Shown piece by piece: positions 46,690 through 56,636 of a stretch of DNA of 64,000 bases (position 1 is its first letter; each line of letters starts with the position of its first letter). The translations under genes were made by a program, and so were the position numbers. Location of the stretch: positions 1 to 64,000 of the forward strand of contig QCJC01000008.1 of assembly GCA_003216275.1 (NCBI GenBank). Direction: 5' to 3'. Under the pieces are notes generated by a model. It worked only from the letters and a program-made list of their open reading frames with translations, was not told where the DNA came from and ran no database searches. Source of the stretch: Prochlorococcus sp. AG-402-P18. GTDB taxonomy: Bacteria; Cyanobacteriota; Cyanobacteriia; PCC-6307; Cyanobiaceae.

Positions 46690-48073
46690 TCTTATCTAAG
46701 TTTAATTGATTTCTTAAAACTTCAAATTTCAAAGCTACTTCTTGCATTTCTTCCTCAACAGTTGAACCTTGTACCAAACCGGCGCCTGCGAACAATTTTA
46801 GTTCCTTGCCTCTTACATGTCCATAACGTATAGCTACTCTAAATTCTGAATTTTGATTTTTATCTATCCAGCCAATTGGTGAAGCATATGTTTGACGATC
46901 AAATGGTTCCAAAGCTCTTAACCAACTCAAAGATTTAGCAAGAGGCAATCCTGCGACAGCAGGGGTTGGATGAAGTGCTTCAACTAAAACAAGAGGTAAT
47001 TTATCTTTAACATAGGCTCGAATTAGAGTATGTAAATGAATTAAGTGGCCTTGAGTCATCAATTTTGGTTGAGATTGGTGACTTGCTTTAATACCATTTC
47101 TTAACAGTTGTTGGACAATAGAGTTAACTACAAAATGGTGTTCTCTTAAATCTTTAGGAGAAGCAAGCAATTCTTTACCATCATCATCTTTCTTTGCAGT
47201 CCCAGCCAAAGCATCTATTAACAAATTATTTTGATTGAGACTTATCAACCTCTCAGGTGATGCCCCAAAAAATGACTCATAAGTATTTTTTTGCCAAAGG
47301 AATCGACAACTATTAGTTTGCTGAATTCTTAAGCGAGCAAGTAACTTAAGTGGATCTAATGGCTTTCTTAGAAAAAGAAGTTGTCTTGTGGCTAATACAA
47401 GTTTATCCAAGCTACCTGTATTTATTAATTCAATGCCTTTAGCTAAAGCATCTCGATATTGAGATTCCCAATCATTGGAAGAATCATCGACTAAAAAATT
47501 TTCTTTTGAATCAGGATCAAAATTTGTTGGTGATTTATTTATCTTTTCTCTAATTGACCATAATCTTTCTATCGCTTCACGTACATCTGTTGGGTTTTGA
47601 GCAACTGAATTTAAACGTAGCCATGTCAATCCATCTTTTGAAGTTAATTGCCACCTAGGTAAAACAGCCTGCAGAGAAAATTTATCATCTAATGATTTTT
47701 CATTATTCTTAATTTGATCGAAAAACGAGAAAGAGAATAGAATCCTTGAAGCCGAGAATTCTGGGCTTGGAGAAGTATCAATTAACCGCGTAAAAATCTC
47801 ATCACTAAACATTTGTGCATTTTCAAATCTCTTTGGTCCAGATAAATCTAAAGATTGACAAAGTCCTCCAGCAGAAATACATAATCCTGGAGAGAGATCC
47901 CAAAGAAATCTAAATTGATGTTTTTCCGCGATTAAAGGTAACGTCGTAAAAGGATCAATTTGACTGACAGGAACAGGGATGCTCAAAATACACTCATCCA
48001 CTTTCCTTTCGCTCCATTTTCGCAGAGAACTAACTAAAAGCTCACTAAAAACAGGTTCTAAATTCATAACCAA
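46667..48073 (-). CDS. menF: Isochorismate synthase (MenF-like)
   Basis: A 468-residue chorismate-binding enzyme starting phylloquinone synthesis by turning chorismate into isochorismate. The C-terminal catalytic half has [12 protein letters not shown] near residue 267, [12 protein letters not shown] near 288, [10 protein letters not shown] and the [14 protein letters not shown] segment. It is next to menA, menC and menE, which supports isochorismate rather than anthranilate or aminodeoxychorismate synthesis. It is divergent from menA over about 90 bases. Confidence 0.9.
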   Translation of the reverse strand: MVMNLEPVFSELLVSSLRKWSERKVDECILSIPVPVSQIDPFTTLPLIAEKHQFRFLWDLSPGLCISAGGLCQSLDLSGPKRFENAQMFSDEIFTRLIDTSPSPEFSASRILFSFSFFDQIKNNEKSLDDKFSLQAVLPRWQLTSKDGLTWLRLNSVAQNPTDVREAIERLWSIREKINKSPTNFDPDSKENFLVDDSSNDWESQYRDALAKGIELINTGSLDKLVLATRQLLFLRKPLDPLKLLARLRIQQTNSCRFLWQKNTYESFFGASPERLISLNQNNLLIDALAGTAKKDDDGKELLASPKDLREHHFVVNSIVQQLLRNGIKASHQSQPKLMTQGHLIHLHTLIRAYVKDKLPLVLVEALHPTPAVAGLPLAKSLSWLRALEPFDRQTYASPIGWIDKNQNSEFRVAIRYGHVRGKELKLFAGAGLVQGSTVEEEMQEVALKFEVLRNQLNLDKINYSNDQ

Positions 48074-48166
48074 TTAGATCCTTTAGAAATAAATAAACCA
48101 ATACTCGAACTGCTGTCTAGGCTGAAGGCAACAATCAAGACACCAACAAAGCGGGCTATCTTATCA

Positions 48167-49087
48167 GTGCAGTCTTCTACAGCGGAAAGGAAAAATCTTT
48201 GGCAAGCTGCTATCAAGTGGCCACTGTATTCAGTCGCAATAATGCCTGTAATCTTATCTGCAGGATGGGAATTAGGAATCAACGGAAATATTCGTTTAGG
48301 ACAATTCATCGGTTTTTTAATTGCCTCTATCTTAATTCTGATCTGGGAAAACCTCACCAATGATCTTTTTGACGATGAAACTGGGATTGACAAATACAAA
48401 TTCCACTCGGTAGTAGCATTAACTGGTAATAAAACCACTGTAAGTCGTGTTGCATATTTTTCTCTTTTATTAGGTTTATTTATCATATTTATCCTGGCTC
48501 TAAAAAGTAACATTACAGTGCTTTTTTTAGTCTTAATTTGTTGTTTTCTTGGATATTTATATCAAGGTCCTCCTTTTAGACTGGGGTATAAGGGCTTGGG
48601 AGAGCCACTCTGCTGGATAGCGTTTGGTCCACTTGCAACGGCTGCAGCGCTAATTGTTGTTTCTCCAAAATCAAGTTTCCATTCAATTCCTTGGGGAACT
48701 GCACTAATGGTTGGATCCGGTCCTGCAATGGCAACTACTTTGGTTCTTTTCTGCTCACATTTTCATCAAATAAATCAAGATGCTGCTGCCGGCAAAAAAT
48801 CACCGCTAGTTGTTTTAGGCACTCATCGAGCGTCAGCATTTTTACCATGGTTGGTCGGCCTTATATTTCTTCTAGAACTTTTACCAGTAATTCATGGAAT
48901 ATGGCCCATAACAAGTCTTATATGTTTGATTAGCCTGCCTTCAGGAGTCGATCTAATCAAATTAATTAAAAGACATCACAATAAACCAGATCTTATCAAA
49001 AATAGTAAGTTTTTAGCTCTACGATTTCAAACAATTAATGGTTTACTCTTGAGCTTGGGGTTTGCTACATCCTATTTTTTCTTATAA
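48167..49087 (+). CDS. menA: 1,4-dihydroxy-2-naphthoate phytyltransferase
   Basis: A 306-residue UbiA-family membrane prenyltransferase with about eight to nine hydrophobic helices. Prenyl diphosphate binding is in LTNDLFDDETGIDKYK near residue 65 and in HQINQDAAAGKKSP near 205. In cyanobacteria it attaches phytyl to dihydroxynaphthoate for phylloquinone, the A1 cofactor of photosystem I. The start is GTG at 48167. A 149-codon open frame on the opposite strand is a shadow. menC follows after 23 bases. Confidence 0.93.
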   Translation: MQSSTAERKNLWQAAIKWPLYSVAIMPVILSAGWELGINGNIRLGQFIGFLIASILILIWENLTNDLFDDETGIDKYKFHSVVALTGNKTTVSRVAYFSLLLGLFIIFILALKSNITVLFLVLICCFLGYLYQGPPFRLGYKGLGEPLCWIAFGPLATAAALIVVSPKSSFHSIPWGTALMVGSGPAMATTLVLFCSHFHQINQDAAAGKKSPLVVLGTHRASAFLPWLVGLIFLLELLPVIHGIWPITSLICLISLPSGVDLIKLIKRHHNKPDLIKNSKFLALRFQTINGLLLSLGFATSYFFL

Positions 49088-49110
49088 ATAATTATTAATT
49101 TTCTTAAATC

Positions 49111-50081
49111 ATGAAATTAATAATTAATACTAAACCTTACTCATTTCAATTAACAAAGAAATTGACAACATCGCAGGGTGTTATTTCTAAAAAGATAGGC
49201 TTACTATTACAAGTAATAGACTCAGATGGCAATTCCGGATGGGGTGAGGTCTCGCCGGTAAATGGAAGCGAATTAACAAAGTGTATCGAAAGTCTTGATT
49301 TAATTGGTAGAACAACTACAAAAGATGCAATAGAAAATTATTTATTTGACTTACCAGGATCACTTGCATTTGGATTAGGAAGCTCCTTAGCGGATTTAGA
49401 TAATCTATATGAAAATAAGATAAACTTTGAAAGATTTGATATCCTTAATTCATCTTATCTTTTACCTACCGATATTGATCCCTTAGAATCAATAATTAAA
49501 TACATAAATATATCAAATAAAGAAAAAAGTTCATGTACAATAAAATGGAAAGTATCAAATCAGGAAAATAATTTTAATGAAGAGAAGATATTACAAAAAA
49601 TTCTGAATATTCTTCCTGTCAATTTTAAACTTAGAATTGATCCAAATGGTGGATGGAGCCGACAAAAGGCAGAAGAATGGAGCAACGAACTCAAAAACGA
49701 ACCTCGTCTAGAATGGATTGAACAGCCACTTGAATCGAAGGATATTGAAGGTTTATTTTCATTGGCAACTCAAATCCCAATCGCACTCGATGAATCTTTA
49801 GTTACATTCCCATATTTACGAAAAGCCTGGAAAGGTTGGCAAATACGTCGCCCTGCGTTAGATGGTGATCCTCGATTACTATTAAAAGAAATAGACAAAG
49901 GATGTAATAAAACAATTATCAGTACAGCATTTGAGACTGGTATTGGAAGTAGGTGGATTAATCACCTCGCTGCAAAACAAGTCAAAGGGAAATATTCTTG
50001 TGCTCCTGGACTTGCACCAGGATGGTGCCCAAAAGGTTCACTCTTTAGTAACGACCCAAAATCAGTATGGGAGGCAGTATG
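49111..50081 (+). CDS. menC: o-Succinylbenzoate synthase
   Basis: A 323-residue enolase-superfamily enzyme that dehydrates SHCHC to o-succinylbenzoate. The active-site lysine is in TIKWKVSN near residue 151, the metal ligands in LRIDPNGGW, EWIEQPLE and IALDESL, and a second-lysine region near 250. The TGA stop (50080-50082) overlaps the ATG of menE as ATGA, so translation is coupled. Confidence 0.92.
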
Positions 50082-51314
50082 AACAAACTTGCCTTTGTCA
50101 AATGTCTTCCTCAAAAAAAACTCGAATGTTCAAAGAAAATTTTAAAGAATTTTGAAAAACATAACTGGGTGTATCTAGAGCCTCCAAAAGATCAAACACA
50201 ATTTTCTATATCGTCAACTTTACCTCCTGGAGCAGGAATAATCATTTCAAGCGGAGGGAGCATGGGGGGGGCTAATCTTTGTTTCCAATCAGTTGATAAT
50301 CTAACTAATTCAGCTTTAGCGACAGGGAAATGGCTCGAGAGTCATGGCCTTAATCCAAAAGAATGCGTAATTCTAAATTCACTACCTTTACACCACGTTA
50401 GTGGCTTCATGCCTTGGTGGAGACATCACATTTGGGGGGCACAGCATCACTGGATTTCTCATGCTATGATGCATTCACCAATTAAACTTCATGAATTTAG
50501 CGAAGTATTAACTCATAAGTATAGACGTCCATTAATTACATCGCTAGTACCAACTCAATTATTATCTTTGATTGATAATGATTATGGTTTAAAATGGCTT
50601 CAATCTCTTGCCATTATTTGGGTTGGTGGAGCCGCAATCCCAATAGGTCTAGCTGATCAAGCAAGAAGAAAGTCTATTAATTTAGCTCCTTGTTACGGGA
50701 CAACGGAGACAGTCGCGATGGTAACTTGCCTAAGTCCCAAAGATTTTCTAAAAGGAAGTAATAGTGTGGGTTATCCACTAGAAGATATTGACATAGAAAT
50801 AAATAATAGAAATTTGCTAAGAATTAAGACTAGTAGAATTGCTATTGCAAAATGGCAAGGAAGTAAATTCGAGTCAATTACAAACTCAAATGGATGGTGG
50901 GAAGCGGGTGATTTGGCTACATACGTCACTCTTAATAATAAAAAAGCACTTCAAATCCTAGGCAGAAGAGATTCTGCTATCAATTCAGGTGGTGAAACGA
51001 TCTTCCCAGAGGATATCGAAATGCAATTAATGACATTAATATCAAGAGAGCAAATCCCAATAAAACACCTTTTTATACTTGGAGTGAGTGACCAAAAATG
51101 GGGACAACGTTTAGTTGCTTTGATAAGGTTTAAAAATATAAAAATTAATAGATATCAAATCGTCTCACTTCTTATTGAATTAATTAAGGAATGGCAACCA
51201 TCTAAAAAACCACTGCATTGGTACGATTGTCCAAAACTTGCAAGAAATATAAATGAGAAATGGGAAGTAAGTAAATGGCAAAATTGGGTAGGCTTAAATA
51301 CGCCTATTAACTAA
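50079..51314 (+). CDS. menE: o-Succinylbenzoate-CoA ligase (MenE), with atypical ATP loop
   Basis: A 411-residue acyl-adenylate-forming enzyme in the phylloquinone pathway. The ATG at 50079 follows a GGGAGG (50069-50074) at four bases, which decides between it and an ATG at 50067. YGTTETVAM near 210 and GWWEAGDLA near 275 are family motifs. The phosphate loop, normally TSGTTGxPK, reads SSGGSMGGANL with no Thr-Thr or Lys. The C-terminal region has NINEKWEVSKW where a GK motif is expected. Activity is likely given the complete men context, but not certain. It overlaps the thioesterase by four bases. Confidence 0.87.
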   Translation: MNKLAFVKCLPQKKLECSKKILKNFEKHNWVYLEPPKDQTQFSISSTLPPGAGIIISSGGSMGGANLCFQSVDNLTNSALATGKWLESHGLNPKECVILNSLPLHHVSGFMPWWRHHIWGAQHHWISHAMMHSPIKLHEFSEVLTHKYRRPLITSLVPTQLLSLIDNDYGLKWLQSLAIIWVGGAAIPIGLADQARRKSINLAPCYGTTETVAMVTCLSPKDFLKGSNSVGYPLEDIDIEINNRNLLRIKTSRIAIAKWQGSKFESITNSNGWWEAGDLATYVTLNNKKALQILGRRDSAINSGGETIFPEDIEMQLMTLISREQIPIKHLFILGVSDQKWGQRLVALIRFKNIKINRYQIVSLLIELIKEWQPSKKPLHWYDCPKLARNINEKWEVSKWQNWVGLNTPIN

Positions 51315-51763
51315 AAACTCATAACAGACTCCTCAAGCCACAAATTTATTTGTTCGGGTAATGAACATTTTTCTCTGGTAATGGGATTTATAGATACATG
51401 TTTTATCTGCGACAAACCAATTTGCTCACTTTTCTTCTCAAATTTAAAGAGAATAATAAATGAAGAATCATTTATTTTTTCTGGATATAATTTGATGTTG
51501 ATAGAATCTCCCACATAAAGTGGTTGAAAATATTTTGCTTCACAATGTACGACAGGTAAAGCGACATCAAGTTGGCTTATATTTCTTTGAGTTGTAGGAA
51601 AAATATCTTTCAAAACTATTCCATATTTTTCTAAACTTTCCTCCCAAGCTTCATGACACCATCTGAATAATTGAAGAAAGTGAACTACACCAGCAGCATC
51701 TGTGTCTCCAAAACGAACTGTTCGCTTCAAACTCAACCATTCTCTTGGATTACGCTTCTCCAA
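51311..51763 (-). CDS. menI: Probable 1,4-dihydroxy-2-naphthoyl-CoA thioesterase (hotdog fold)
   Basis: A 150-residue hotdog thioesterase of the 4-hydroxybenzoyl-CoA type. The catalytic aspartate is in RFGDTDAAGVVHFLQLFRW near residue 17, followed by the HEAWEESL helix. Cyanobacterial members next to men genes hydrolyse DHNA-CoA before menA acts. It lies five bases after ndhH on the same strand and overlaps menE at its 3' end. Assignment to DHNA-CoA rests on context as well as motif. Confidence 0.88.
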   Translation of the reverse strand: MEKRNPREWLSLKRTVRFGDTDAAGVVHFLQLFRWCHEAWEESLEKYGIVLKDIFPTTQRNISQLDVALPVVHCEAKYFQPLYVGDSINIKLYPEKINDSSFIILFKFEKKSEQIGLSQIKHVSINPITREKCSLPEQINLWLEESVMSF

Positions 51764-51768
51764 AGAAC

Positions 51769-52953
51769 CTATCTATCAACAGAGCCCATAATCACATCGA
51801 TCGAACCCAGGATAGCCATTATGTCAGCGACCTTAGCTCCCTTAAGGATATGAGGAAGTATCTGCAAATTATTAGAATCAGCTGCTCTGATTTTAAACCG
51901 CCAAGGAGTTACATCATTGTTACCTTGAATAAATACTCCTATCTCTCCTTTCCCAGACTCAAGGCGTGTATATAATTCGCCATTAGGAATCTTAAAAGTT
52001 GGTGCAACTTTCTTTGCTACATATTGATAGTCAAAACCAGACATATCACCTTTCTTACCCTCAACTATCCTTTGTGCCTCAAGATTTTCTGTTGCTCCGC
52101 CAGGAATCATCTCACAAGCTTGCCGAAGTATTTTTAATGACTGTCGCATTTCTTCAATACGAACTCTATATCTTGCATAACAATCACCCTCCTTCTCACA
52201 TGCAATATCCCATTCAAAATCGTCATAACATTCATAGTGATCTACCTTTCTCAAATCCCACTTGACACCTGCCGCCCGAAGCATTGGTCCAGATAGACTC
52301 CAGTTAATTGCTTGTTCTTTTCCGATAACTCCTAGACCCTCTATACGTCTACGGAAGATAGGATTATTAGTGATCAGTTTCTCATACTCATCAATTTTGG
52401 GATCAAACCAGTCACAAAAATCTTTACATTTTTCTAGCCAGCCCCAAGGTAAATCACATGCAACTCCACCAATGCGGAAATAGTTATTATTAATTAATCT
52501 TTGACCTGTTGCAGCCTCCCATAAATCGTAAATCATCTCTCGTTCTCTAAAAATATAGAAAAAAGGAGTTTGTGCCCCTACATCAGCCAAAAATGGTCCT
52601 AACCAGAGCAAATGGTTAGCAATTCTATTCAACTCAAGCATGATTGCTCTAATATAACTAGCTCTCTTAGGTACCTTTATATTTGCTAAACGCTCAGGAG
52701 CATTGACAACAATGGCTTCATAAAACATACCAGCCGCATAGTCCATGCGACTCACGTAAGGAACAAACATAACGTTTGTTCTATTCTCAGCAATTTTCTC
52801 CATTCCTCTATGCAAGTAACCAATAACTGGTTCACAATCAACCACATCCTCTCCATCAAGGGTTACGACTAATCGCAATACACCATGCATTGATGGATGA
52901 TGAGGTCCAAAGTTGACCACCATTGGCTCAGTACGCGTTTCGAGCTGCGTCAT
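51769..52953 (-). CDS. ndhH: NAD(P)H-quinone oxidoreductase subunit H
   Basis: A 394-residue 49-kDa-type subunit of the NDH-1 complex (homologue of NuoD/hydrogenase large subunit). It has [15 protein letters not shown] near residue 15, [19 protein letters not shown] near 39, [10 protein letters not shown]-like text near 290, and the C-terminus [21 protein letters not shown]-1 carries cyclic electron flow and respiration in thylakoids. The gene is divergent from rsmH and cotranscribed with the thioesterase. Confidence 0.97.
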   Translation of the reverse strand: MTQLETRTEPMVVNFGPHHPSMHGVLRLVVTLDGEDVVDCEPVIGYLHRGMEKIAENRTNVMFVPYVSRMDYAAGMFYEAIVVNAPERLANIKVPKRASYIRAIMLELNRIANHLLWLGPFLADVGAQTPFFYIFREREMIYDLWEAATGQRLINNNYFRIGGVACDLPWGWLEKCKDFCDWFDPKIDEYEKLITNNPIFRRRIEGLGVIGKEQAINWSLSGPMLRAAGVKWDLRKVDHYECYDDFEWDIACEKEGDCYARYRVRIEEMRQSLKILRQACEMIPGGATENLEAQRIVEGKKGDMSGFDYQYVAKKVAPTFKIPNGELYTRLESGKGEIGVFIQGNNDVTPWRFKIRAADSNNLQILPHILKGAKVADIMAILGSIDVIMGSVDR

Positions 52954-52994
52954 TGCGCCAAACTAAATCAATGTCTAAATACTAGTGAAAACTA

Positions 52995-53900
52995 ATGAAA
53001 GAAGGGCTATTTAGTTCGAGTTCTAACTTTAATCATGTCCCTGTAATGGGGAAAGAAATAATTCAATCACTGAAAGCATTACCAAGTGAGTTTACAAAAC
53101 AAGGATTAATTATTGATGCCACACTTGGGGGAGGGGGGCATTCATCTCAAATACTAGAAAATTTCCCAGGAATTAAGATTATTGGACTTGACCAAGACCC
53201 AATAGCAAGAGAAGCAGCATCACAGAAGTTAATAAAATTCGGTTCAAGAATAGAAATAATCTCTAAAAACTTTGCAGATTTTTCACTTGATGAACAAGCT
53301 ATTTGCGTCTTAGTGGATCTAGGAGTTAGCAGTCATCAACTTGATGAGCCTTCAAGAGGTTTTAGTTTTCGTTTAAATGGCCCGATAGATATGCGCATGA
53401 ATCCAGAGAAGGGTTTAAGCGCAGCCGAACTCATTGAAACTCTATCTGAAGAGGATCTAGCAGATTTAATATATAAATTAGGAGAAGAAAAACGTTCTAG
53501 GCGTATTGCAAGAAAAATAAAAAATGATCTAGCAGACAATGGTCCATACACTGGGACTCAGGCTCTTTCTTATGCAATTGCTGGATGCTTCCCACCCAAG
53601 CAAAGGTATGGTCGAATTCATCCCTCGACAAGAACTTTTCAGGCTTTAAGAATAGCTGTAAATAATGAATTAGAATCGCTCGATACTTTACTTTTAAATG
53701 CTCCAAACTGGTTGCTGAAAAATGGTTTATTTATGGTAATTAGTTTTCATTCACTAGAAGATAGAAGAGTAAAAACAACTTTTAAATGTGATAAAAGATT
53801 AAAAGCACTAACTAAAAAACCCATGAGAGCAAGCTCTAAAGAAATAGAACTAAATCCAAGAAGTAAAAGTGCAAAATTAAGAATTTCTTCAAAAAGATAA
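52995..53900 (+). CDS. rsmH: 16S rRNA (cytosine-1402 N4) methyltransferase RsmH
   Basis: A 301-residue SAM-dependent methyltransferase modifying the ribosomal P site. Signatures are [13 protein letters not shown] near residue 14, [15 protein letters not shown] near 40, the [18 protein letters not shown] segment near 108, and the HSLEDRRVK motif near 252. It is outside a dcw cluster here. ATG start; the promoter region is shared with ndhH. Confidence 0.96.
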   Translation: MKEGLFSSSSNFNHVPVMGKEIIQSLKALPSEFTKQGLIIDATLGGGGHSSQILENFPGIKIIGLDQDPIAREAASQKLIKFGSRIEIISKNFADFSLDEQAICVLVDLGVSSHQLDEPSRGFSFRLNGPIDMRMNPEKGLSAAELIETLSEEDLADLIYKLGEEKRSRRIARKIKNDLADNGPYTGTQALSYAIAGCFPPKQRYGRIHPSTRTFQALRIAVNNELESLDTLLLNAPNWLLKNGLFMVISFHSLEDRRVKTTFKCDKRLKALTKKPMRASSKEIELNPRSKSAKLRISSKR

Positions 53901-53915
53901 TTAAATCAAATTATC

Positions 53916-55064
53916 TTATTTCCTCAGATTATTGACTATGTTAGTAATAATTCCAACCGCCTTATTGATATCTTGTTCAGTTGTATTTCTTCCAATACTC
54001 ATTCTTATTGATGCTTCTGCGTCTCTTTTACAGAGACCTATTTCCTGAAGAACATAAGAAGGCTCACCATTACTACAAGCTGAACCACTAGTACAAAAAA
54101 TAAATCTCCTCAATTGACTATGCAATCTACTGCCATTAACACCAGGAAAAGAAATATTTAGATTATGAGGCAATCTTTGATCGATAGATCCATTAACTAC
54201 CAATCCAGAAATATTTTTTTTTAATCCCTTAAGCAATAAGTTCCTGAAGAATAAAAGTCTCTTGTTTCTTTCCTGCTGATCATTCCTTGTTATTTCTACT
54301 GCCTTTGCAAAACCAACAATTAAAGGGACAGCAAGCGTGCCAGATCTTATTCCGCGTTCCTGGCCTCCTCCATATTGAGATGGTTCAAGAGGAACACCTT
54401 CCCTAATCACCAAAGCCCCAATACCTTTAGGACCATAGATTTTATGAGCACTCAAGCTCATCATATCTATCTGAAGTCTATCGGGATCTAAATCTAAGTA
54501 TCCAAGAGCTTGAGCTGCATCAGTATGAAAAACTATTCCTTTTCTCCTACAAAAAGACCCGATTTCTGAAATAGGTTGCAAAACTCCTATCTCATTATTT
54601 GCGGCCATAACACTGACCAAAAAAGTATCTTTTTCAAAGGCTTCTGAGACTTGATCAATATTGATTAAGCCATCTTTATTCGGTTGTAATTCGGTCAAAC
54701 GGAACCCTGCGTTCTTCAGTTGCCTGAGCGGATCCAAAACTGCATGATGTTCAGTTGTGATGGTAATGATATGACCAGGTTTTCCATATAGTTTTGCTTT
54801 CGCTTTTGCATGTCCAACTAAGCCTAAATTATTCGCCTCTGTTGCCCCACTCGTGAAAATTAATCTTTTTGGATTGATATTTAACCACGAAGCAATTTTT
54901 TCTCGTGATACCTCTACGGCAGCTGAAGCAAAAAGACCGGATCGATTATTAGTGTTAGATGGATTACCCCAAAACTCATTCCAATATGGCGCCATCTCCT
55001 CAACAACCCTTGCAGAGCATGGTGTTGTCGATTGAAAATCAAAAATCAAATGGTTTTTATCCAT
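53916..55064 (-). CDS. Cysteine desulfurase (NifS/IscS family)
   Basis: A 382-residue PLP enzyme releasing sulfur from cysteine for iron-sulfur clusters and thio-cofactors. FDFQSTTPCSARVVEEM near residue 8, TEHHAVLDPL near 102, and the PLP lysine in LSAHKIYGPKGIGAL near 204 are typical. The catalytic cysteine lies in CTSGSACSNGEPSYVL near 330. The ATG at 55062-55064 is preferred over a TTG at 55085. Whether it acts as IscS or NifS is not decidable here. Confidence 0.93.
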   Translation of the reverse strand: MDKNHLIFDFQSTTPCSARVVEEMAPYWNEFWGNPSNTNNRSGLFASAAVEVSREKIASWLNINPKRLIFTSGATEANNLGLVGHAKAKAKLYGKPGHIITITTEHHAVLDPLRQLKNAGFRLTELQPNKDGLINIDQVSEAFEKDTFLVSVMAANNEIGVLQPISEIGSFCRRKGIVFHTDAAQALGYLDLDPDRLQIDMMSLSAHKIYGPKGIGALVIREGVPLEPSQYGGGQERGIRSGTLAVPLIVGFAKAVEITRNDQQERNKRLLFFRNLLLKGLKKNISGLVVNGSIDQRLPHNLNISFPGVNGSRLHSQLRRFIFCTSGSACSNGEPSYVLQEIGLCKRDAEASIRMSIGRNTTEQDINKAVGIITNIVNNLRK

Positions 55065-55147
55065 TAATTCATCCGTTAAGTTCAATAATAGAGAGGAATA
55101 AAGGTTAATATCTTTTTAAAACTCTAAAAGACTAATTTTTACTATTT

Positions 55148-55876
55148 ATGAGTGACCAAAATCCATCACCCCAGGAAGTTTTGCAAACACCCAGACTGTT
55201 ACTTGTCGATGATGAACCTGGCTTAAGAACAGCAGTTCAAGCTTATCTACAAGATGAAGGGTTTGAAGTTACAACAGCTGTAGATGGCGAAGAGGGATGG
55301 GAAAAAGCTCAAAAGATGGTACCTGATGTCATAATCAGTGACGTTATGATGCCTAGATGTGATGGTTATGGGCTTTTAAAAAGAATTAGAGAAGATGAGC
55401 GCCTTGGAGGTACTCCAGTAATATTTCTCACTGCAAAAGGCATGACTGTTGATAGAACTCAAGGATATCAAGCAGGCGTAGACGACTACATACCCAAACC
55501 ATTTGATCCGGATGAGCTAGTAGCAAGAGTTAAAAATGTAGTTAAAAGGCAAGAGAGATTACTAACTGAAGCTGCCAGATTTGCTGATGCTGATGTTGGA
55601 CAAATGGCCAAGCAGATCACAGAAATCAAATCCATGCTTAGCCATGGGGATAAGAGTAATTCCAGGAAAGACGATTCTATTCCTAATTTCACCCCAAGAG
55701 AGGCCAGTGTTTTGCAATTAGTTGCAGAAGGTTTAATGAATAAAGAAATTGCAAGACAATTAGAAACCTCTATCCGAAATGTAGAGAAATATGTAAGTCG
55801 TTTATTTATTAAAACTGGTACTTCTAGTAGAACAGAATTAGTTAGATATGCTCTTGAAAATCATTTAGTTACATAA
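55148..55876 (+). CDS. NarL/LuxR-type response regulator (Ycf29-like)
   Basis: A 242-residue two-domain regulator. The receiver domain has DDEPG (acidic pocket) near residue 20, the phosphoacceptor aspartate in PDVIISDVMMPRCDGYG near 65, the TAK switch near 97 and the lysine in IPKPFDPDELVARV. The C-terminal LuxR-type HTH has FTPREASVLQLVAEGLMNKEIARQL. This organisation is that of the plastid-conserved Ycf29. No histidine kinase lies beside it, so its sensor and targets are unknown. Confidence 0.85.
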   Translation: MSDQNPSPQEVLQTPRLLLVDDEPGLRTAVQAYLQDEGFEVTTAVDGEEGWEKAQKMVPDVIISDVMMPRCDGYGLLKRIREDERLGGTPVIFLTAKGMTVDRTQGYQAGVDDYIPKPFDPDELVARVKNVVKRQERLLTEAARFADADVGQMAKQITEIKSMLSHGDKSNSRKDDSIPNFTPREASVLQLVAEGLMNKEIARQLETSIRNVEKYVSRLFIKTGTSSRTELVRYALENHLVT

Positions 55877-55906
55877 ATATGTTTTAGAAATTAATAATTT
55901 AATTCT

Positions 55907-56608
55907 TTAAGATTTCACAAACTCTATTAATTTAGAAAAATAGAAAGGAGCTTGATTTAACTTACTTTTTACCACTTTAAAGCCAGATTGTTTTGCTGCT
56001 TCAATAATCCCTTCCTCTTTTAGTGTATATGCCCTAGTGGTTTTGCTTGGTCCAGGAAATAATTGTCCTATAGCCTTCAACAGTGCAAGCAAGGGAGTAT
56101 AAGGAGCAAAGCTAACAATTAATCTCTCTTCAGATAACTGACAAAGATGCTTTACCATTGCTTCAGCATCATGTTGAGGGTAATGAATAAAAACATCTAA
56201 ACAAATAACTGTATTGAACGAACCTTTTAAATTCTCTAAATCAGATACTCGAAAATTTAGTTTACTTAAATCCAAACCAGCTTCCTTTGCTCTAGTTTCT
56301 GTCTCATGAATCATGGCTTCAGAAATATCACTTAAATGAATTGACTTAGCACCTAATTTCGCGAGTGGGATACTTAAGCTACCAACGCCGCATCCAGCAT
56401 CACAGAAACTTTTATCCTTAATATTGTCGTAATCCTGTAGCCAAACAAGAACATCATCAACTGTCTTTTGATGACCTATTCTTATGTTTTTCTGAACTTT
56501 ATTTACATCATCACTTTCACTATATATTCGATTCCATCTATCAAAACCAGTACCATTAAAATATTCAGTTACTTCGACCTTTTCATTGTTTTCAATTTTC
56601 GTAGTCAT
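55907..56608 (-). CDS. chlM: Magnesium-protoporphyrin IX methyltransferase
   Basis: A 233-residue SAM-dependent enzyme methylating the propionate of Mg-protoporphyrin IX in chlorophyll synthesis. YFNGTGFDRWNRIYSE near residue 16 is a family-specific start. SAM binding is in FCDAGCGVGSLSIPLAKLGA near 68. It works after magnesium chelatase and in the same pathway as hemB. It lies 28 bases after nagA on the same strand. Confidence 0.95.
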   Translation of the reverse strand: MTTKIENNEKVEVTEYFNGTGFDRWNRIYSESDDVNKVQKNIRIGHQKTVDDVLVWLQDYDNIKDKSFCDAGCGVGSLSIPLAKLGAKSIHLSDISEAMIHETETRAKEAGLDLSKLNFRVSDLENLKGSFNTVICLDVFIHYPQHDAEAMVKHLCQLSEERLIVSFAPYTPLLALLKAIGQLFPGPSKTTRAYTLKEEGIIEAAKQSGFKVVKSKLNQAPFYFSKLIEFVKS

Positions 56609-56636
56609 TAAATCAAGTAATTACCATTCCCCAATC

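Noticed and set aside
48064-48513. 149-codon minus-strand frame
   Set aside because: It is antisense to the menA N-terminus, which has clear family motifs, so it is a shadow.
53127-53141. G-rich run in rsmH
   Set aside because: It encodes the conserved [11 protein letters not shown]-binding loop, so codon constraint explains it.
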